A DNA stretch of 64,000 nucleotides, taken from Clostridium estertheticum subsp. estertheticum (GTDB taxonomy: Bacteria; Bacillota; Clostridia; Clostridiales; Clostridiaceae). Each line of letters starts with the position of its first letter. The first letter of the stretch is position 1. Position numbers and translations under genes: made by a program. The notes under the pieces are model-generated. The model saw only the letters and a list, made by a program, of their open reading frames with translations, was not told where the DNA came from and ran no database searches. The stretch lies in assembly GCF_001877035.1 (NCBI RefSeq), contig NZ_CP015756.1:1665001-1729000 (forward strand). Direction: 5' to 3'. Shown here in pieces: positions 17,994 through 27,311 of this stretch.

Positions 17994-20841
17994 ACATAAA
18001 ATGGATTTAACTTTGAAAGTATGTATCTTACCTTTTACAGAATATGAGTTTTATAGGGTGGATCATATTGAAAAATTATCTAAAAAAATAGTAATTAAAG
18101 AGTATAGAGAATATTTTAATGACAGCCTTTTAAAATGTATGTATAATATAATACATAAAAAGCAAAGGGTAGAAAATCTAGATGAAATAATTTTGTTATT
18201 TGATAAGTTTTATCCTAAAGTAGAATTGAATAATAGTCATAACAATATAACAGAATACTATTTAAATTTACTTTCTAAGATTACAAAGTCATTTATATCC
18301 CACAGAAATGGGAGAATTGCATTAAAGTATTGGGAGAGTTCAGGAGAAGAAGATTTTATAGGACCCTACAAAGGAATTAATAAAATTGCGCTTTGGAACT
18401 CATTAAATAGAATATTTACGACTGATTTGTTGGTCGTAAAATATCTCCTCGACAATGGAATGAAAGATGAGGTTTATCTAAATGGATACTATTCTAGTAT
18501 CATGATTGAGGATTTACAGCTTGAGCAAGTTTTAAAAAAGGGTGTCGCAGAGACCCATATACATAAGGGAGCGGCTATTAATTTTTATATAAGTTGGCAA
18601 TACCTTATGACATTAACAAATAAAACTTATAAAAGTTATAAAGAGGAATTATTTATTGATGAGGTTATTGGTAAAAGCTACGGCTTGGAATATTATGTAA
18701 TATCGATGGCGATTGTAAGAGTAATCATGACTACTTTCATTATAGATAATGAAAGTAGTCATGATTATGAATTCTTAAATTATCTTAAATCATATCATGA
18801 AGACGACTCTAAACTGAAATTTTTAATGTATATGATGTATAAGTTTAATAGCGTAGAGTCAGAAATGGCTGATAGCAATCAAGGTAAAAGTCATACAAAG
18901 AAAAGTATTCAAGATAGAGCTATATTTGAATTGGTAAGAGACATAGAACAGGGAAAAGAAATTATTAAGGAAAAATACAGATTTTTTGATTTATGGGATA
19001 GGTTGAAAGAGAAGCTAGGAATAAAGCAAGGAGAAGATTTAGAAAAAAATATCATTGAAAAGGATATTTTAAATCAGTTACTTGGTGTAAGGACAGTGAA
19101 TACAGCTACAGAAAATATATTTTTATTTAAGAGCATGAGATATATTGAAGAAAATGACCAAGATTGTTTTTTTAGTAAAATATTTTGGCAGTATATAAGA
19201 ATAAAAAACGAAGTGTTTCAATTAAAGGTACAGGGTAATTTAGTTAGAGGGCTGATAAATTTTCAGAGCTATTATAAACGGTCATCAACAAAAAATATTA
19301 AAGGATATACTGATAAAGAATATTGGAAATTAATAATGAAAAATCAAATGCAAAATTTGCATTTAAAGAAACTTGAACTTAGAGCTTCGCCAGGTGGAGG
19401 TGGGAGTAAAGAAGAAATTACAGGTTCAATTAAAAAAACTATTACAAATTTTTTTCAGGCATACTTGGATATCATAGAGGAAGATTATGTTTTAACAGAA
19501 GATACTAAAAGTGGGGAAAAAATTTACAAAGAAGTCCCAATAGTAGGCTTGGTATTTCATATGCTTAAAGTACCAGATGAAAATGGACATGAAAAGTGTT
19601 GGATAAGATATGGCGGTAAAGAAGCTACGGAACTTTATTTTAGAGATTTGCAGGATCAATATAGACGACAAGTTCAAGCAATAAATGAAATACGTGAAAA
19701 ATTTGTAGGATTGTCAGAATATATTTTAGGAATTGATGCAGCAAGCATAGAAAATAATACAGAACCATGGGTATTTGCACCTATTTATGATGAGGCAAGA
19801 GATAGTAAAACACATAAAATGATATATAGTAATTCAAGTAGATTACCTAGAATAAAGAATCTTGGATTTACTTTTCATGTAGGAGAAGACTTCAGACATT
19901 TGGTGACAGGCATAAGAAGAGTAGATGAAGTAGTTGAGCACTTCAAATTTCATGCAGGTGACAGAATTGGACACGGTATTGCATTGGGTTTGGATGTAGA
20001 TAAATGGGTTCTAAACAACAAAATAGTAATACTACCTAGAGGGGAATATCTAGAGAATCTCTTATGGATATGGGGATTATATAAGGATGGTAAGTATTCG
20101 ACATGTTTTGATATGGGGTATCTACAGCAGGAAATAATGAAATTTGCTGAAAAGATATATATTCAAATGGAAGGCATTAATACATATGCTCTTTGGAAAG
20201 CATATAGAAATAAATTTAAGGTATTTAAGGTTTTACAAAGATTTTTGGATTGTTATGATGATAAGTGGAGTAAACAGGAATGTCATAACCATTTATTTTG
20301 TAGTGTAGTTCAAAATACTGAAACGAGAATATGGAATGAAGAGAAGCTTACACACGCACAACATTGCAAATGTTATATAGAAAGAATGTTAGAACCCGTA
20401 CAGATAGAAATTAAGTTGCAAGATTTAGAAATGATGAAGCATGTACAAAAAATAGTTGCTAGTAAAGTAAGTAGAGAAGGTATTATTGTCGAAACAAATC
20501 CTTCTTCTAATGTTGCTATTGGAGAAATTGAAAGTATATTTCATCATTATATACATAATCTAAATCATGTAGGGATGAATAAAGATGAAAATCCTGAGAA
20601 TTCAGTCATGATTAGTATAAATTCTGATGACCCTTCTGTATTTAATACGAATGTAAGCAATGAGTTTGCCTATGTTTTTTATTCCTTACAAGAAAAAGGA
20701 TACTCTAGGGAGGTTGCTCTCTTATGGATTGATAAAGTTAGAAAATATGGTATGGAATCAAGTTTTATAGATGATAGAGGATTAAGAACAGAGGAGCGAA
20801 TTGAAGAAATCAAGGGAATTATTAATAAATTAAAGAACTAG
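17986..20841 (+). CDS. rdrB: RADAR system adenosine deaminase RdrB
   Basis: 951 residues, far longer than metabolic adenosine deaminases (about 350). All zinc and catalytic elements of the ADA fold are visible but widely spaced: THIHKGA at about residues 188-194 (HxH), FTFHVGED at about 628-635 (His plus catalytic Glu), DRIGHGIALG at about 659-668, and NSDDPS at about 878-883. The NPSSN stretch just before the last motif is also typical. Large insertions between these motifs are the hallmark of RdrB, which assembles into big shells with RdrA. It is reported to deaminate adenosine in RNA and/or free nucleotides. Translation is coupled to rdrA. No SLATT or Csx27-type accessory gene is next to it. 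Its coding sequence contains a perfect long hairpin at 18722-18767. Confidence 0.92.
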   Translation: MFRHKMDLTLKVCILPFTEYEFYRVDHIEKLSKKIVIKEYREYFNDSLLKCMYNIIHKKQRVENLDEIILLFDKFYPKVELNNSHNNITEYYLNLLSKITKSFISHRNGRIALKYWESSGEEDFIGPYKGINKIALWNSLNRIFTTDLLVVKYLLDNGMKDEVYLNGYYSSIMIEDLQLEQVLKKGVAETHIHKGAAINFYISWQYLMTLTNKTYKSYKEELFIDEVIGKSYGLEYYVISMAIVRVIMTTFIIDNESSHDYEFLNYLKSYHEDDSKLKFLMYMMYKFNSVESEMADSNQGKSHTKKSIQDRAIFELVRDIEQGKEIIKEKYRFFDLWDRLKEKLGIKQGEDLEKNIIEKDILNQLLGVRTVNTATENIFLFKSMRYIEENDQDCFFSKIFWQYIRIKNEVFQLKVQGNLVRGLINFQSYYKRSSTKNIKGYTDKEYWKLIMKNQMQNLHLKKLELRASPGGGGSKEEITGSIKKTITNFFQAYLDIIEEDYVLTEDTKSGEKIYKEVPIVGLVFHMLKVPDENGHEKCWIRYGGKEATELYFRDLQDQYRRQVQAINEIREKFVGLSEYILGIDAASIENNTEPWVFAPIYDEARDSKTHKMIYSNSSRLPRIKNLGFTFHVGEDFRHLVTGIRRVDEVVEHFKFHAGDRIGHGIALGLDVDKWVLNNKIVILPRGEYLENLLWIWGLYKDGKYSTCFDMGYLQQEIMKFAEKIYIQMEGINTYALWKAYRNKFKVFKVLQRFLDCYDDKWSKQECHNHLFCSVVQNTETRIWNEEKLTHAQHCKCYIERMLEPVQIEIKLQDLEMMKHVQKIVASKVSREGIIVETNPSSNVAIGEIESIFHHYIHNLNHVGMNKDENPENSVMISINSDDPSVFNTNVSNEFAYVFYSLQEKGYSREVALLWIDKVRKYGMESSFIDDRGLRTEERIEEIKGIINKLKN
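18722..18767 (+). repeat. Perfect 22-bp-arm inverted repeat within rdrB
   Basis: Arms 18722-18743 and 18746-18767 are exact inverse complements around a two-base AG centre. The segment codes for the MTTFIIDNESSHD region of RdrB, so it must satisfy both the protein and the palindrome. In mRNA it would form a near-uninterrupted dsRNA stem, with A-rich and U-rich sides. Confidence 0.93.
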
Positions 20842-21420
20842 CATTTTAAGGTAAAGGATTTATGTGGTAATTTTCAAACATCAGAGGAAATCCAGATACT
20901 ATTATATTATTTTACTTGAAATAATAGACGTAGTAGAATATAAAGAATACTTTAAAAAAAGAGTTTACTGGCGATGAAGTATGCAACAGATTTAGATAAG
21001 GAGCTAAATACCGAACATAACCTTCTAATTTACTATACAAACTCTGGATGTAACAATAATTGTAAGTTAAAAGAATAATCTTTTCTGATAAAAAATGCCA
21101 AACTACAGGTATAGACAATTGGTAAAATTACCATACACATTATGAATGAAAATGAACTGAATAAGGATGAATAAGTTTTGATGCACTAGAAAAAGCAGTT
21201 TATAAATAAATTAGATGAACTTGAAGATGTAACAGTTATTAATACAAGTAAAAAAATACTATTATAAGTGGTTTACAAAAAAAAGGGGATGACGAGCAAG
21301 ACGAGATTAATAGTCAATAGTGTAAGTATATAAATATACCTTCGAAAGATTAACTTTATTAAAATTAATTTTGGAAGCACAAATGAAATTATATAAATAT
21401 TACCTAAAAGAATAGCTTAG
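20842..21420 (+). other. Decayed sequence after rdrB
   Basis: About 580 bases with stops in all frames. It lies immediately before the recognisable McrB-like relic, so it may be the worn 5' part of that gene. I cannot identify a protein in it. Confidence 0.45.
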
Positions 21421-21423
21421 ATA

Positions 21424-22300
21424 CAGTAATAAAGCTTTACTTGAGATATTAAAAGAAAAACTAGAAATAGGTTATGATTATATTGTTCAATATGAAAAAG
21501 AGAATGATAAGAAACCTACAACAATATCAGAGGAATATCAGGAATACATAGATTTTTATAAGTGTGATAAAATAAATACTTTTATACTTGATCTAATTCC
21601 AAAATCAAATAGTAAACCTGAAAATGAGGAATTAGAGGATGAAGAAAGTATAGAAGATGAAATAGATAATGGATTTAATTCGATAAATAATATTAATGCA
21701 GAAGTTACATACATTCATAACTATATAACAATCATGGAATTTTATTATACAAAAGATCTAATTACTTATTTTCACATGAGTTTAAAAACTAAACCATTTG
21801 TTATTCTCTCAGGGATTTCAGACACTGGAAAGAGTAAAATAGTAGAGCTATTTGCACAGGTAGTTGGCGCTAATAGAGATAACAAAAGATTTCAGCTAAT
21901 TCCTGTTAGAACAGATTGTTCAGATGTAATAGATTTACTAGGCTACAGAAATATTTAAAATAATTTTGTTCCAGGTATTATTATTGAGGCCGCATACGAG
22001 GACATGAAGAATATAGATAAACCTTATTTCACATGTCTTGATGAAATGAACTTGGCAAAGGTGGAGTATTATTTCAGCGATGTTTTATCATCCATGGAAA
22101 CAAGAAATATTAAAGATGATGAAATTATCACTCAAAGATTATTAAGTAGAGCTCAGTTTGGAAAAGAAATACGGTGATGTTTATATTCCACAGAACCTAT
22201 ATATAATTAGAACTGTAAATATGGACGAGACTACATTCCCTTTTAGTAAAAAAATACTAAATAGAGCAAATACTATAGAATTTAATAAGGTGGATTAAGA
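21424..22300 (+). pseudogene. McrB-like AAA+ restriction GTPase, decayed
   Basis: The frame is open from about 21424 through an acidic linker to ILSGISDTGKSKIVELFAQ (a Walker A in which the usual GTGKS Gly has become Asp) and ends at a TAA at 21956-21958. Reading on in the same frame gives NNFVPGIIIEAAYEDM and TCLDEMNLAKVEYYFSDVL (Walker B and sensor region of McrB-type ATPases). After a further frame change come RTVNMDETTFPFSKKIL and NRANTIEF, also McrB family signatures. At least one nonsense codon and one frameshift make it non-functional, and no McrC partner is present. It is evidence of a lost modification-dependent restriction system. Confidence 0.85.
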
Positions 22301-22728
22301 ATACAGCTTTGAGGAACAAGTGAAAGTAACACAATTACCATTAATTATAGCATATTTAATTATTCCTGCATTCAATATGTCTGGACTTTATTAATATACT
22401 ATAATAAGTAAAAAAAGGGTGGGATTTTCTGAGTAATCCAGATACAGCAGCAGGAATATACAAATGTAATACTAAAGGTTGTACAAATTAGGTTGTGCAT
22501 GTCAGAAAAACTTTTGGACATTGGTTAAAAAAATTAAGAAAATGTGAAAAATAAAGCAATAAATCAAAGATATGTGAAATTAATCATAACTTTTAGTTAT
22601 TTTTTGACCTATAATAAAATATAAGGTGCTTAATAAGAACATATAAAACTTTCTTGTTTTTTATGTCCAATACAAATTATAATTTGTGTAGATTTAATAA
22701 ATAATAAATTATTAGGAGAATGCAGAAT

Positions 22729-23646
22729 ATGAGTAACTTAGATTTCAGAAAAAAAAGGGCTATAGAAAACTTGCTTGGAATGGGTTCTGGGTACGTGCTT
22801 ACTTTAAGCAAGGATGAAGTAAAAGAATGTATAGCTGATGTTAGCGATGTTGATTTAAATACTACCGCATATTATGAATTGTCTTCTGCAAAGATAGTTC
22901 GTAAATTTTGTAATGAACAAGATGATTATGTAGTTGCAGAATTACTACAGATTTTTTTAGATGTATATAAAGAAGACTCTAAAGAGGATGATAATTGCAA
23001 AAAAGTTCAATCTATAGTAAATGGTTTAAAAAATAAAAATAAACTAGAAAAAATTTCATATATAGCTCTTGAAAAAGAGGAAAACAATTTGAATGACACT
23101 AGTGTAATATTAAGTAAAGATAACCTGTACTCACCATCTAAGAATGTGAGTAAAATTTTTATAAGTCATTCTTCATCGGATGCTCCTTTTGGTAGCGCAA
23201 TTGTTAAATTATTAAGAAATTTGGGACTAAAAAAAGTTCAAATAGTGTTTACCAGTGAAGTTAAATATGGTATACCACTGGATTTGAATATTTTTGACTA
23301 TTTAAAGAAACAAATCACAGATGGGGTATATATCCTCTATTTGTTGTCGGATAATTATTATGAAAGTATTGCTTGTTTAAATGAGATGGGTGCAGCGTGG
23401 GTTGTTCAAAATCAATATACAATTGTAGCCGTACCAGGTTTTCAATTTAGTAATCCCAAATTATCTAAAGGAGCAATAGACCCAAAACAAATAGGGTTTA
23501 TTTTGGATGACCAGTTTCGTATTTTAGAGTTTCGAGATAATATTTTAGCACAATTTGGTTTAAAAGTTGATGAAATGGATTGGATTGATTATTTAAAAGA
23601 ATATAATACAACAATAAGTAATTTACATATAAATGAATTGATTTAG
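22729..23646 (+). CDS. TIR-domain protein 1 (C-terminal zinc ribbon lost)
   Basis: 305 residues. The opening (MSNLDFRKKRAIENLLGMGSGYVL) resembles an N-terminal module seen in abortive-infection proteins. From about residue 140 a TIR domain starts (SKIFISHSSSDAPFG) and includes LSDNYYESIACLNEMGAAW near residue 218, with the Glu expected for NAD+ hydrolysis. I prefer ATG 22729 over 22720 because AGGAG is only two bases from the latter. After the TAG at 23644 the same frame continues to 23742 with IHKTGEELRKGTYICTTYE, matching the zinc-ribbon tail of the next gene but with cysteines missing. The tail has therefore been cut off by a nonsense mutation and has decayed. Likely role: NAD+-depleting or signalling effector in phage defence. 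Confidence 0.85.
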   Translation: MSNLDFRKKRAIENLLGMGSGYVLTLSKDEVKECIADVSDVDLNTTAYYELSSAKIVRKFCNEQDDYVVAELLQIFLDVYKEDSKEDDNCKKVQSIVNGLKNKNKLEKISYIALEKEENNLNDTSVILSKDNLYSPSKNVSKIFISHSSSDAPFGSAIVKLLRNLGLKKVQIVFTSEVKYGIPLDLNIFDYLKKQITDGVYILYLLSDNYYESIACLNEMGAAWVVQNQYTIVAVPGFQFSNPKLSKGAIDPKQIGFILDDQFRILEFRDNILAQFGLKVDEMDWIDYLKEYNTTISNLHINELI

Positions 23647-23742
23647 ATAATTCATAAAACTGGTGAAGAGCTCAGAAAAGGTACTTATATTTGTACTACA
23701 TATGAACAAAAAGTTTTGTTAGATTATACTACTGATGTATAA
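23647..23742 (+). pseudogene. Relict zinc-ribbon tail of TIR protein 1
   Basis: This runs in frame with the upstream TIR gene beyond its TAG. HKTGEELRKGTYICT aligns with YKTGEKPGKGTYNCT in the paralogue at 23787, but the second cysteine of the first pair is changed and the last CPKC pair is absent before a TAA. It marks the ancestral extent of the gene. Confidence 0.8.
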
Positions 23743-23786
23743 TAAATTATTAGTAGATTTAATAAATATGAAGGAGAAATTATTTT

Positions 23787-24845
23787 ATGTTAAGTATTGA
23801 ATATGACGGATATGTTAAACTGTTAAATGGATTAATAACATCTATAGATTCTATTGAGTATAATGATAAAATAAAGATAGATGAAATTGTTAGAAAGCTA
23901 CAAATGTATATTAAAAGATGCTTCGGGTTTTCAAGTACATATATAATTGATGTTATAAGAATTGATTTTTCTAGACTGGGTCAATTAGATGCTTGGGAAA
24001 ATGGTTGTGGGAGCCTCAAAAACCTAATAAATGTTATCATAGAGGATTTAGAATTATATAATACTATATCAGTAACAGGAAAAAAATCGAAAGATAAGGA
24101 GGCATTAGTAGGCAATGTTAATTCAATGCCACAAATTAAAAATGTGAGTAAGATTTTTATAAGTCATTCTTCAGTAGATGCACATTTTGGCAGGGCAATT
24201 GTTAAATTACTAAGAGGCCTAGGATTAAAAAGGAATCAAATAGTGTTTACCAGTGATCCACAGTATGGTATACCACTGAATACAAATATTTTTGACTATT
24301 TAAAAAAACAAATCAAAGATGGTGTCTATATTCTATATTTATTGTCAGACAATTATTATGAAAGTGTTGCTTGTTTAAACGAGATGGGTGCAGCATGGGT
24401 TGCTCAAAGCCAATGTACAATTATGGCTGTACCCGATTTCGAATATAGTAATCCTAAATTTTCTAAAGGCGTAATAGACCCAAAACAAATGGGAGTTGTT
24501 TTGGATGATGAATTTCGAATTGTAGAGCTTAAAAATAATATTTTAGTTCAGTTTGGTTTGAAAGTTGATGAAATGGATTGGATGGATATATATATAGAAT
24601 ATATTAAAACAATAAAAGCTTTGTGTAATGTTAGCAAGTTCTCGAATAATATGGATAGACCTATAAGTCAGATAATTTATAAAACTGGTGAAAAACCCGG
24701 AAAAGGTACTTATAATTGTACTAAATGTGGACAAGCAATTTTTTTAGAGGATACTACTGATAATTTACCACCATGTCCTAAGTGTAGGTCTACTCAATAT
24801 AGGGTTAACATAAATATAAAAATAAACAGTGATTTATACTTGTAG
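23787..24845 (+). CDS. TIR-domain protein 2 with C-terminal zinc ribbon
   Basis: 352 residues. Residues 1-110 are a helical N-terminal domain unrelated to that of the upstream paralogue (LSIEYDGYVKLLNGLI...). Residues ~120-280 are a TIR domain very similar to that of TIR 1 (SKIFISHSSVDAHFG; LSDNYYESVACLNEMGAAW with the probable catalytic Glu near residue 198). The C-terminus (about 308-345) is a zinc ribbon, KGTYNCTKCGQ...LPPCPKCRSTQY. The two genes share TIR and tail but have different front domains, which points to tandem duplication followed by N-terminal exchange; the front domain may decide what is sensed. No ThsA-like partner gene is adjacent, so a Thoeris label is not supported. Confidence 0.86.
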   Translation: MLSIEYDGYVKLLNGLITSIDSIEYNDKIKIDEIVRKLQMYIKRCFGFSSTYIIDVIRIDFSRLGQLDAWENGCGSLKNLINVIIEDLELYNTISVTGKKSKDKEALVGNVNSMPQIKNVSKIFISHSSVDAHFGRAIVKLLRGLGLKRNQIVFTSDPQYGIPLNTNIFDYLKKQIKDGVYILYLLSDNYYESVACLNEMGAAWVAQSQCTIMAVPDFEYSNPKFSKGVIDPKQMGVVLDDEFRIVELKNNILVQFGLKVDEMDWMDIYIEYIKTIKALCNVSKFSNNMDRPISQIIYKTGEKPGKGTYNCTKCGQAIFLEDTTDNLPPCPKCRSTQYRVNINIKINSDLYL

Positions 24846-25433
24846 TAAATGAATAATCGAGTAGGCGCTTAATAATTAATTTGTTTAGCGACCTCACACC
24901 ACTTATTCCCACTTTATTATTATCCCGACTTCTTAACAAAACTACAGTTGAAATGTATTATTATGAGTAAAAATTCGGGATAGCATTTTTTAGAAAGGAA
25001 GGTGATTTCCAGTTACATTACTATGGGGTCTGGACAGACACCTAAAATAAGGGAGTGAAGCGGTAGCTTGGCAAAATGAGACATTCGATATGAATTTAGA
25101 GTAGAAGAATTTGGGTTGAAAAGCTCCAAGATGTATACCTGATTACATTGTTAAAGTGGAACGTAGTGATTGGATTATGCTTATTAGGTGATATAAATAA
25201 AAAACATCACTCAATATTATAAGGTAAACTAATGTTTTAAGATGACTCAAATCGATGAAGGTTAATTTTATATATGATAACTGTAAGTACATACTATAAA
25301 GCAAATGGTGGAATTGAAGGAAGTAAGAGGTTCTAAATTTAACCGAATTTCAAACAAGCATGGAGAAGGCGCATATCAAGCCTTCTTTTTTTATTTATTA
25401 AATTTATACAAGTAAGCGATGGAACAAACACCG
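24846..25433. other. Intergenic stretch between TIR genes and IS66
   Basis: 588 bases with no supported gene on either strand. It contains a terminator-like hairpin at 25364-25395. The rest has no recognisable structure. Confidence 0.5.
25364..25395 (+). terminator. Intrinsic terminator
   Basis: Stem AGAAGGC / GCCTTCT with a nine-base loop, followed by a long T-rich tract. It faces the plus strand, just before the IS66 remnant. Confidence 0.75.
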
Positions 25434-25479
25434 TAATGTAAATTAACCTCCCATTTGATATACTTTTATAAAGTAGTCG

Positions 25480-25830
25480 ATGGGAGGTTTTATTTTGAGA
25501 TCCACAGCTGAAGATCAGCTTCTCTGGGAGCAAATAATTAATGAAAGAACTAAAAGCGGAATGTCAGTTTCAAAATGGTGTAAATACAATGAAATTAGTA
25601 AAGGTAAATATCATTATTGGAATCATAAAATAAGTAAAAAGCAAAATCCGAATAACGAAATGACATTTGCTGAAATCACTCCAATCATTTCAAATGCCGA
25701 TTAGGCAATACTAGCTTCAGATAAGTTGGATGATTTTCAGATATTTTTCAAGAGTATACAGGTAACAATTCCAAGCAATTTCAATCAGACTCCTTTAGCA
25801 GGACTAATGAAAGTCCTGAATGAACTATGA
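25480..25830 (+). pseudogene. tnpA: IS66 TnpA, interrupted by a stop codon
   Basis: The first 74 codons (LLWEQIINERTKSGMSVSKW, KGKYHYWNHKI) match the IS66 accessory protein TnpA. A TAG at 25702-25704 interrupts the frame, which then continues to a TGA at 25828 with DDFQIFFKSIQVTIP and LMKVLNEL, the normal TnpA ending. A TTG at 25495, eight bases after GGGAGG, may be the true start. The stop overlaps the tnpB start (ATGA), as in intact IS66 elements. Confidence 0.85.
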
Positions 25831-26198
25831 TAAAGCATATAGCCGATGAGGCTGAACATATCTATATTGCGCTTGGTGCAACAGATTCCCGTAAACAACA
25901 CAATGGACTTTCTGCATTGGTTTCATTGAAATTCAAACTTGATCCTTACTCCTGTAAAAGTGTTTTCTTATTTTGTAATAAACGACATAATTCACTCAGG
26001 GCATTACGCTGGGATCGAAATGGCTTTATTCTAGTTACAAAATTTCTTTCTGATGATATGAAATTTCAGTGGCCAAAAAATCAAGGGGAAATAAGAGATA
26101 TAACAAAACGTCAAATGGAATGGCTTTTGGAGGGGCTACAAATTGATCAAAAAAAGGTACATAGAGAAAACATTAATACTGAAAATATGAGCTTTTAA
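25827..26198 (+). CDS. tnpB: IS66 family accessory protein TnpB
   Basis: 123 residues, complete. It shows the TnpB pattern IYIALGATDSRKQHNGLSALV, FLFCNKRHNSLRALRWDRNGF and FQWPKNQGEIRDITKRQMEWLLEGL. IS66 TnpB is needed with TnpC for transposition, though its biochemical job is unclear. It overlaps the end of tnpA by four bases. The gene is intact, but the rest of the element is not. Confidence 0.92.
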   Translation: MIKHIADEAEHIYIALGATDSRKQHNGLSALVSLKFKLDPYSCKSVFLFCNKRHNSLRALRWDRNGFILVTKFLSDDMKFQWPKNQGEIRDITKRQMEWLLEGLQIDQKKVHRENINTENMSF

Positions 26199-26276
26199 TA
26201 TCAGCCTAAAGCTAGTGAAATAGGCGTTCTTCTGGTATAATATAAGTAGTAGATTAACCAGAAGGGAGCCTTTAAA

Positions 26277-26393
26277 ATGCAGTTTTTAAATGAAAAAGAT
26301 CAATGTATTAGACAACTCGAAAATGAAAATAGAACGCTGCAGGAAAAGGTGGATTTACTGGAACGTAATGTTGAAGTTCTCACTCAAGTGAAC
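26277..26393 (+). pseudogene. tnpC: IS66 TnpC transposase, 5' fragment
   Basis: The first 39 codons of tnpC (coiled-coil-like RQLENENRTLQEKVDLLERN) run up to the IS3-family insertion point; the reading then enters the inserted DNA and stops at 26421. RBS AGAAGGGAG. The rest of the gene resumes at 28059. Confidence 0.82.
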
Positions 26394-26433
26394 TGCTCCC
26401 TGTCAAGTAGACAGTCGAAATAATAAAAATTAC

Positions 26434-27297
26434 TCAGACGGCTAACGCCCTAAATTCCAGAGGACTAAGGCTGTTTAACTTTTTCTGTAATCTTTTAGTA
26501 TTGTAGAAAGTAAGGTATTTATCAATTGCATTAGAGAGTTCATCATATGAACTATATTTGTGTAAGTAGTACTCTTCACACTTAAGAATGCCCCAAAAGC
26601 CTTCCATAGGACCGTTGTCGATACATTTTCCAACTCGTGACATACTTTGTGTCATTCCTGCAGCATCCAGTTTTTCCTTAAATTCATTGGAGGTATATTG
26701 GTAACCTCGATCACTATGAATCATTGGGCTTTCGCCAGGAGAGGCATTTAGGACTATATCTAAATTTTTAAACACAAGGCGGTTATTGTTAGAATGTCCA
26801 AATACATATCCTACAATAGAGTTGTCATATAGATCCAATATGGCACTTAGATAGGCTTTACTGGAATTACCGTACTTGAATTCAGTAACATCTGTAAGCC
26901 ACTTTTGATTTAATTTATCAGCGGTGAATTTTCGATTCAAAATGTTCTCTGTAACTTGCTGTGGATTAGATTTGACGTAACGTTTCTTTTTTCTACGGAT
27001 AACAGCTTGTAACCCTGAGAGCCTCATAAGTCTATAAATACGTTTATAGTTATAATTTTTCTTTAGCTTCCTATTCAAGTTCATGGTTATTCTTCTATAA
27101 CCGTAAATTCCATTTACTTTATTATAAATCTTAATAATTTCTTTCATCAATATCTTATTTTCAGACTCTAAAACAGATCCTTCATGCGTTAACCACTTAT
27201 AGTATGAAGACCGTGGAATCATTGCTAATTTACATAACAAAGAGATAGAAAATTTTTCTTTTTTATGAAGTTGTGAAATTATAATATACTTGTCCAA
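26434..27297 (-). CDS. IS3-family transposase OrfB (DDE integrase core)
   Basis: 287 residues. It starts from TTG at 27297, or more likely is made as an OrfAB fusion. It contains the N-terminal HTH_21-type region (KLAMIPRSSYYKW, GYRRITMNL), then the rve-type DDE core: WLTDVTEFKY (first Asp), IHSDRGYQYTS (second Asp) and the Glu in NGPMEGFWGILK. The C-terminal YNTKRLQKKLNSLSPLEFR is typical of the family. The frame is open upstream to a slippery A7 run in orfA. Confidence 0.94.
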   Translation of the reverse strand: MDKYIIISQLHKKEKFSISLLCKLAMIPRSSYYKWLTHEGSVLESENKILMKEIIKIYNKVNGIYGYRRITMNLNRKLKKNYNYKRIYRLMRLSGLQAVIRRKKKRYVKSNPQQVTENILNRKFTADKLNQKWLTDVTEFKYGNSSKAYLSAILDLYDNSIVGYVFGHSNNNRLVFKNLDIVLNASPGESPMIHSDRGYQYTSNEFKEKLDAAGMTQSMSRVGKCIDNGPMEGFWGILKCEEYYLHKYSSYDELSNAIDKYLTFYNTKRLQKKLNSLSPLEFRALAV

Positions 27298-27311
27298 TTG
27301 CCTTGTATGCC

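Noticed and set aside
22729-24845. Thoeris system
   Set aside because: The TIR proteins could act as ThsB, but no ThsA-like (SIR2/Macro/SLOG) gene is adjacent.
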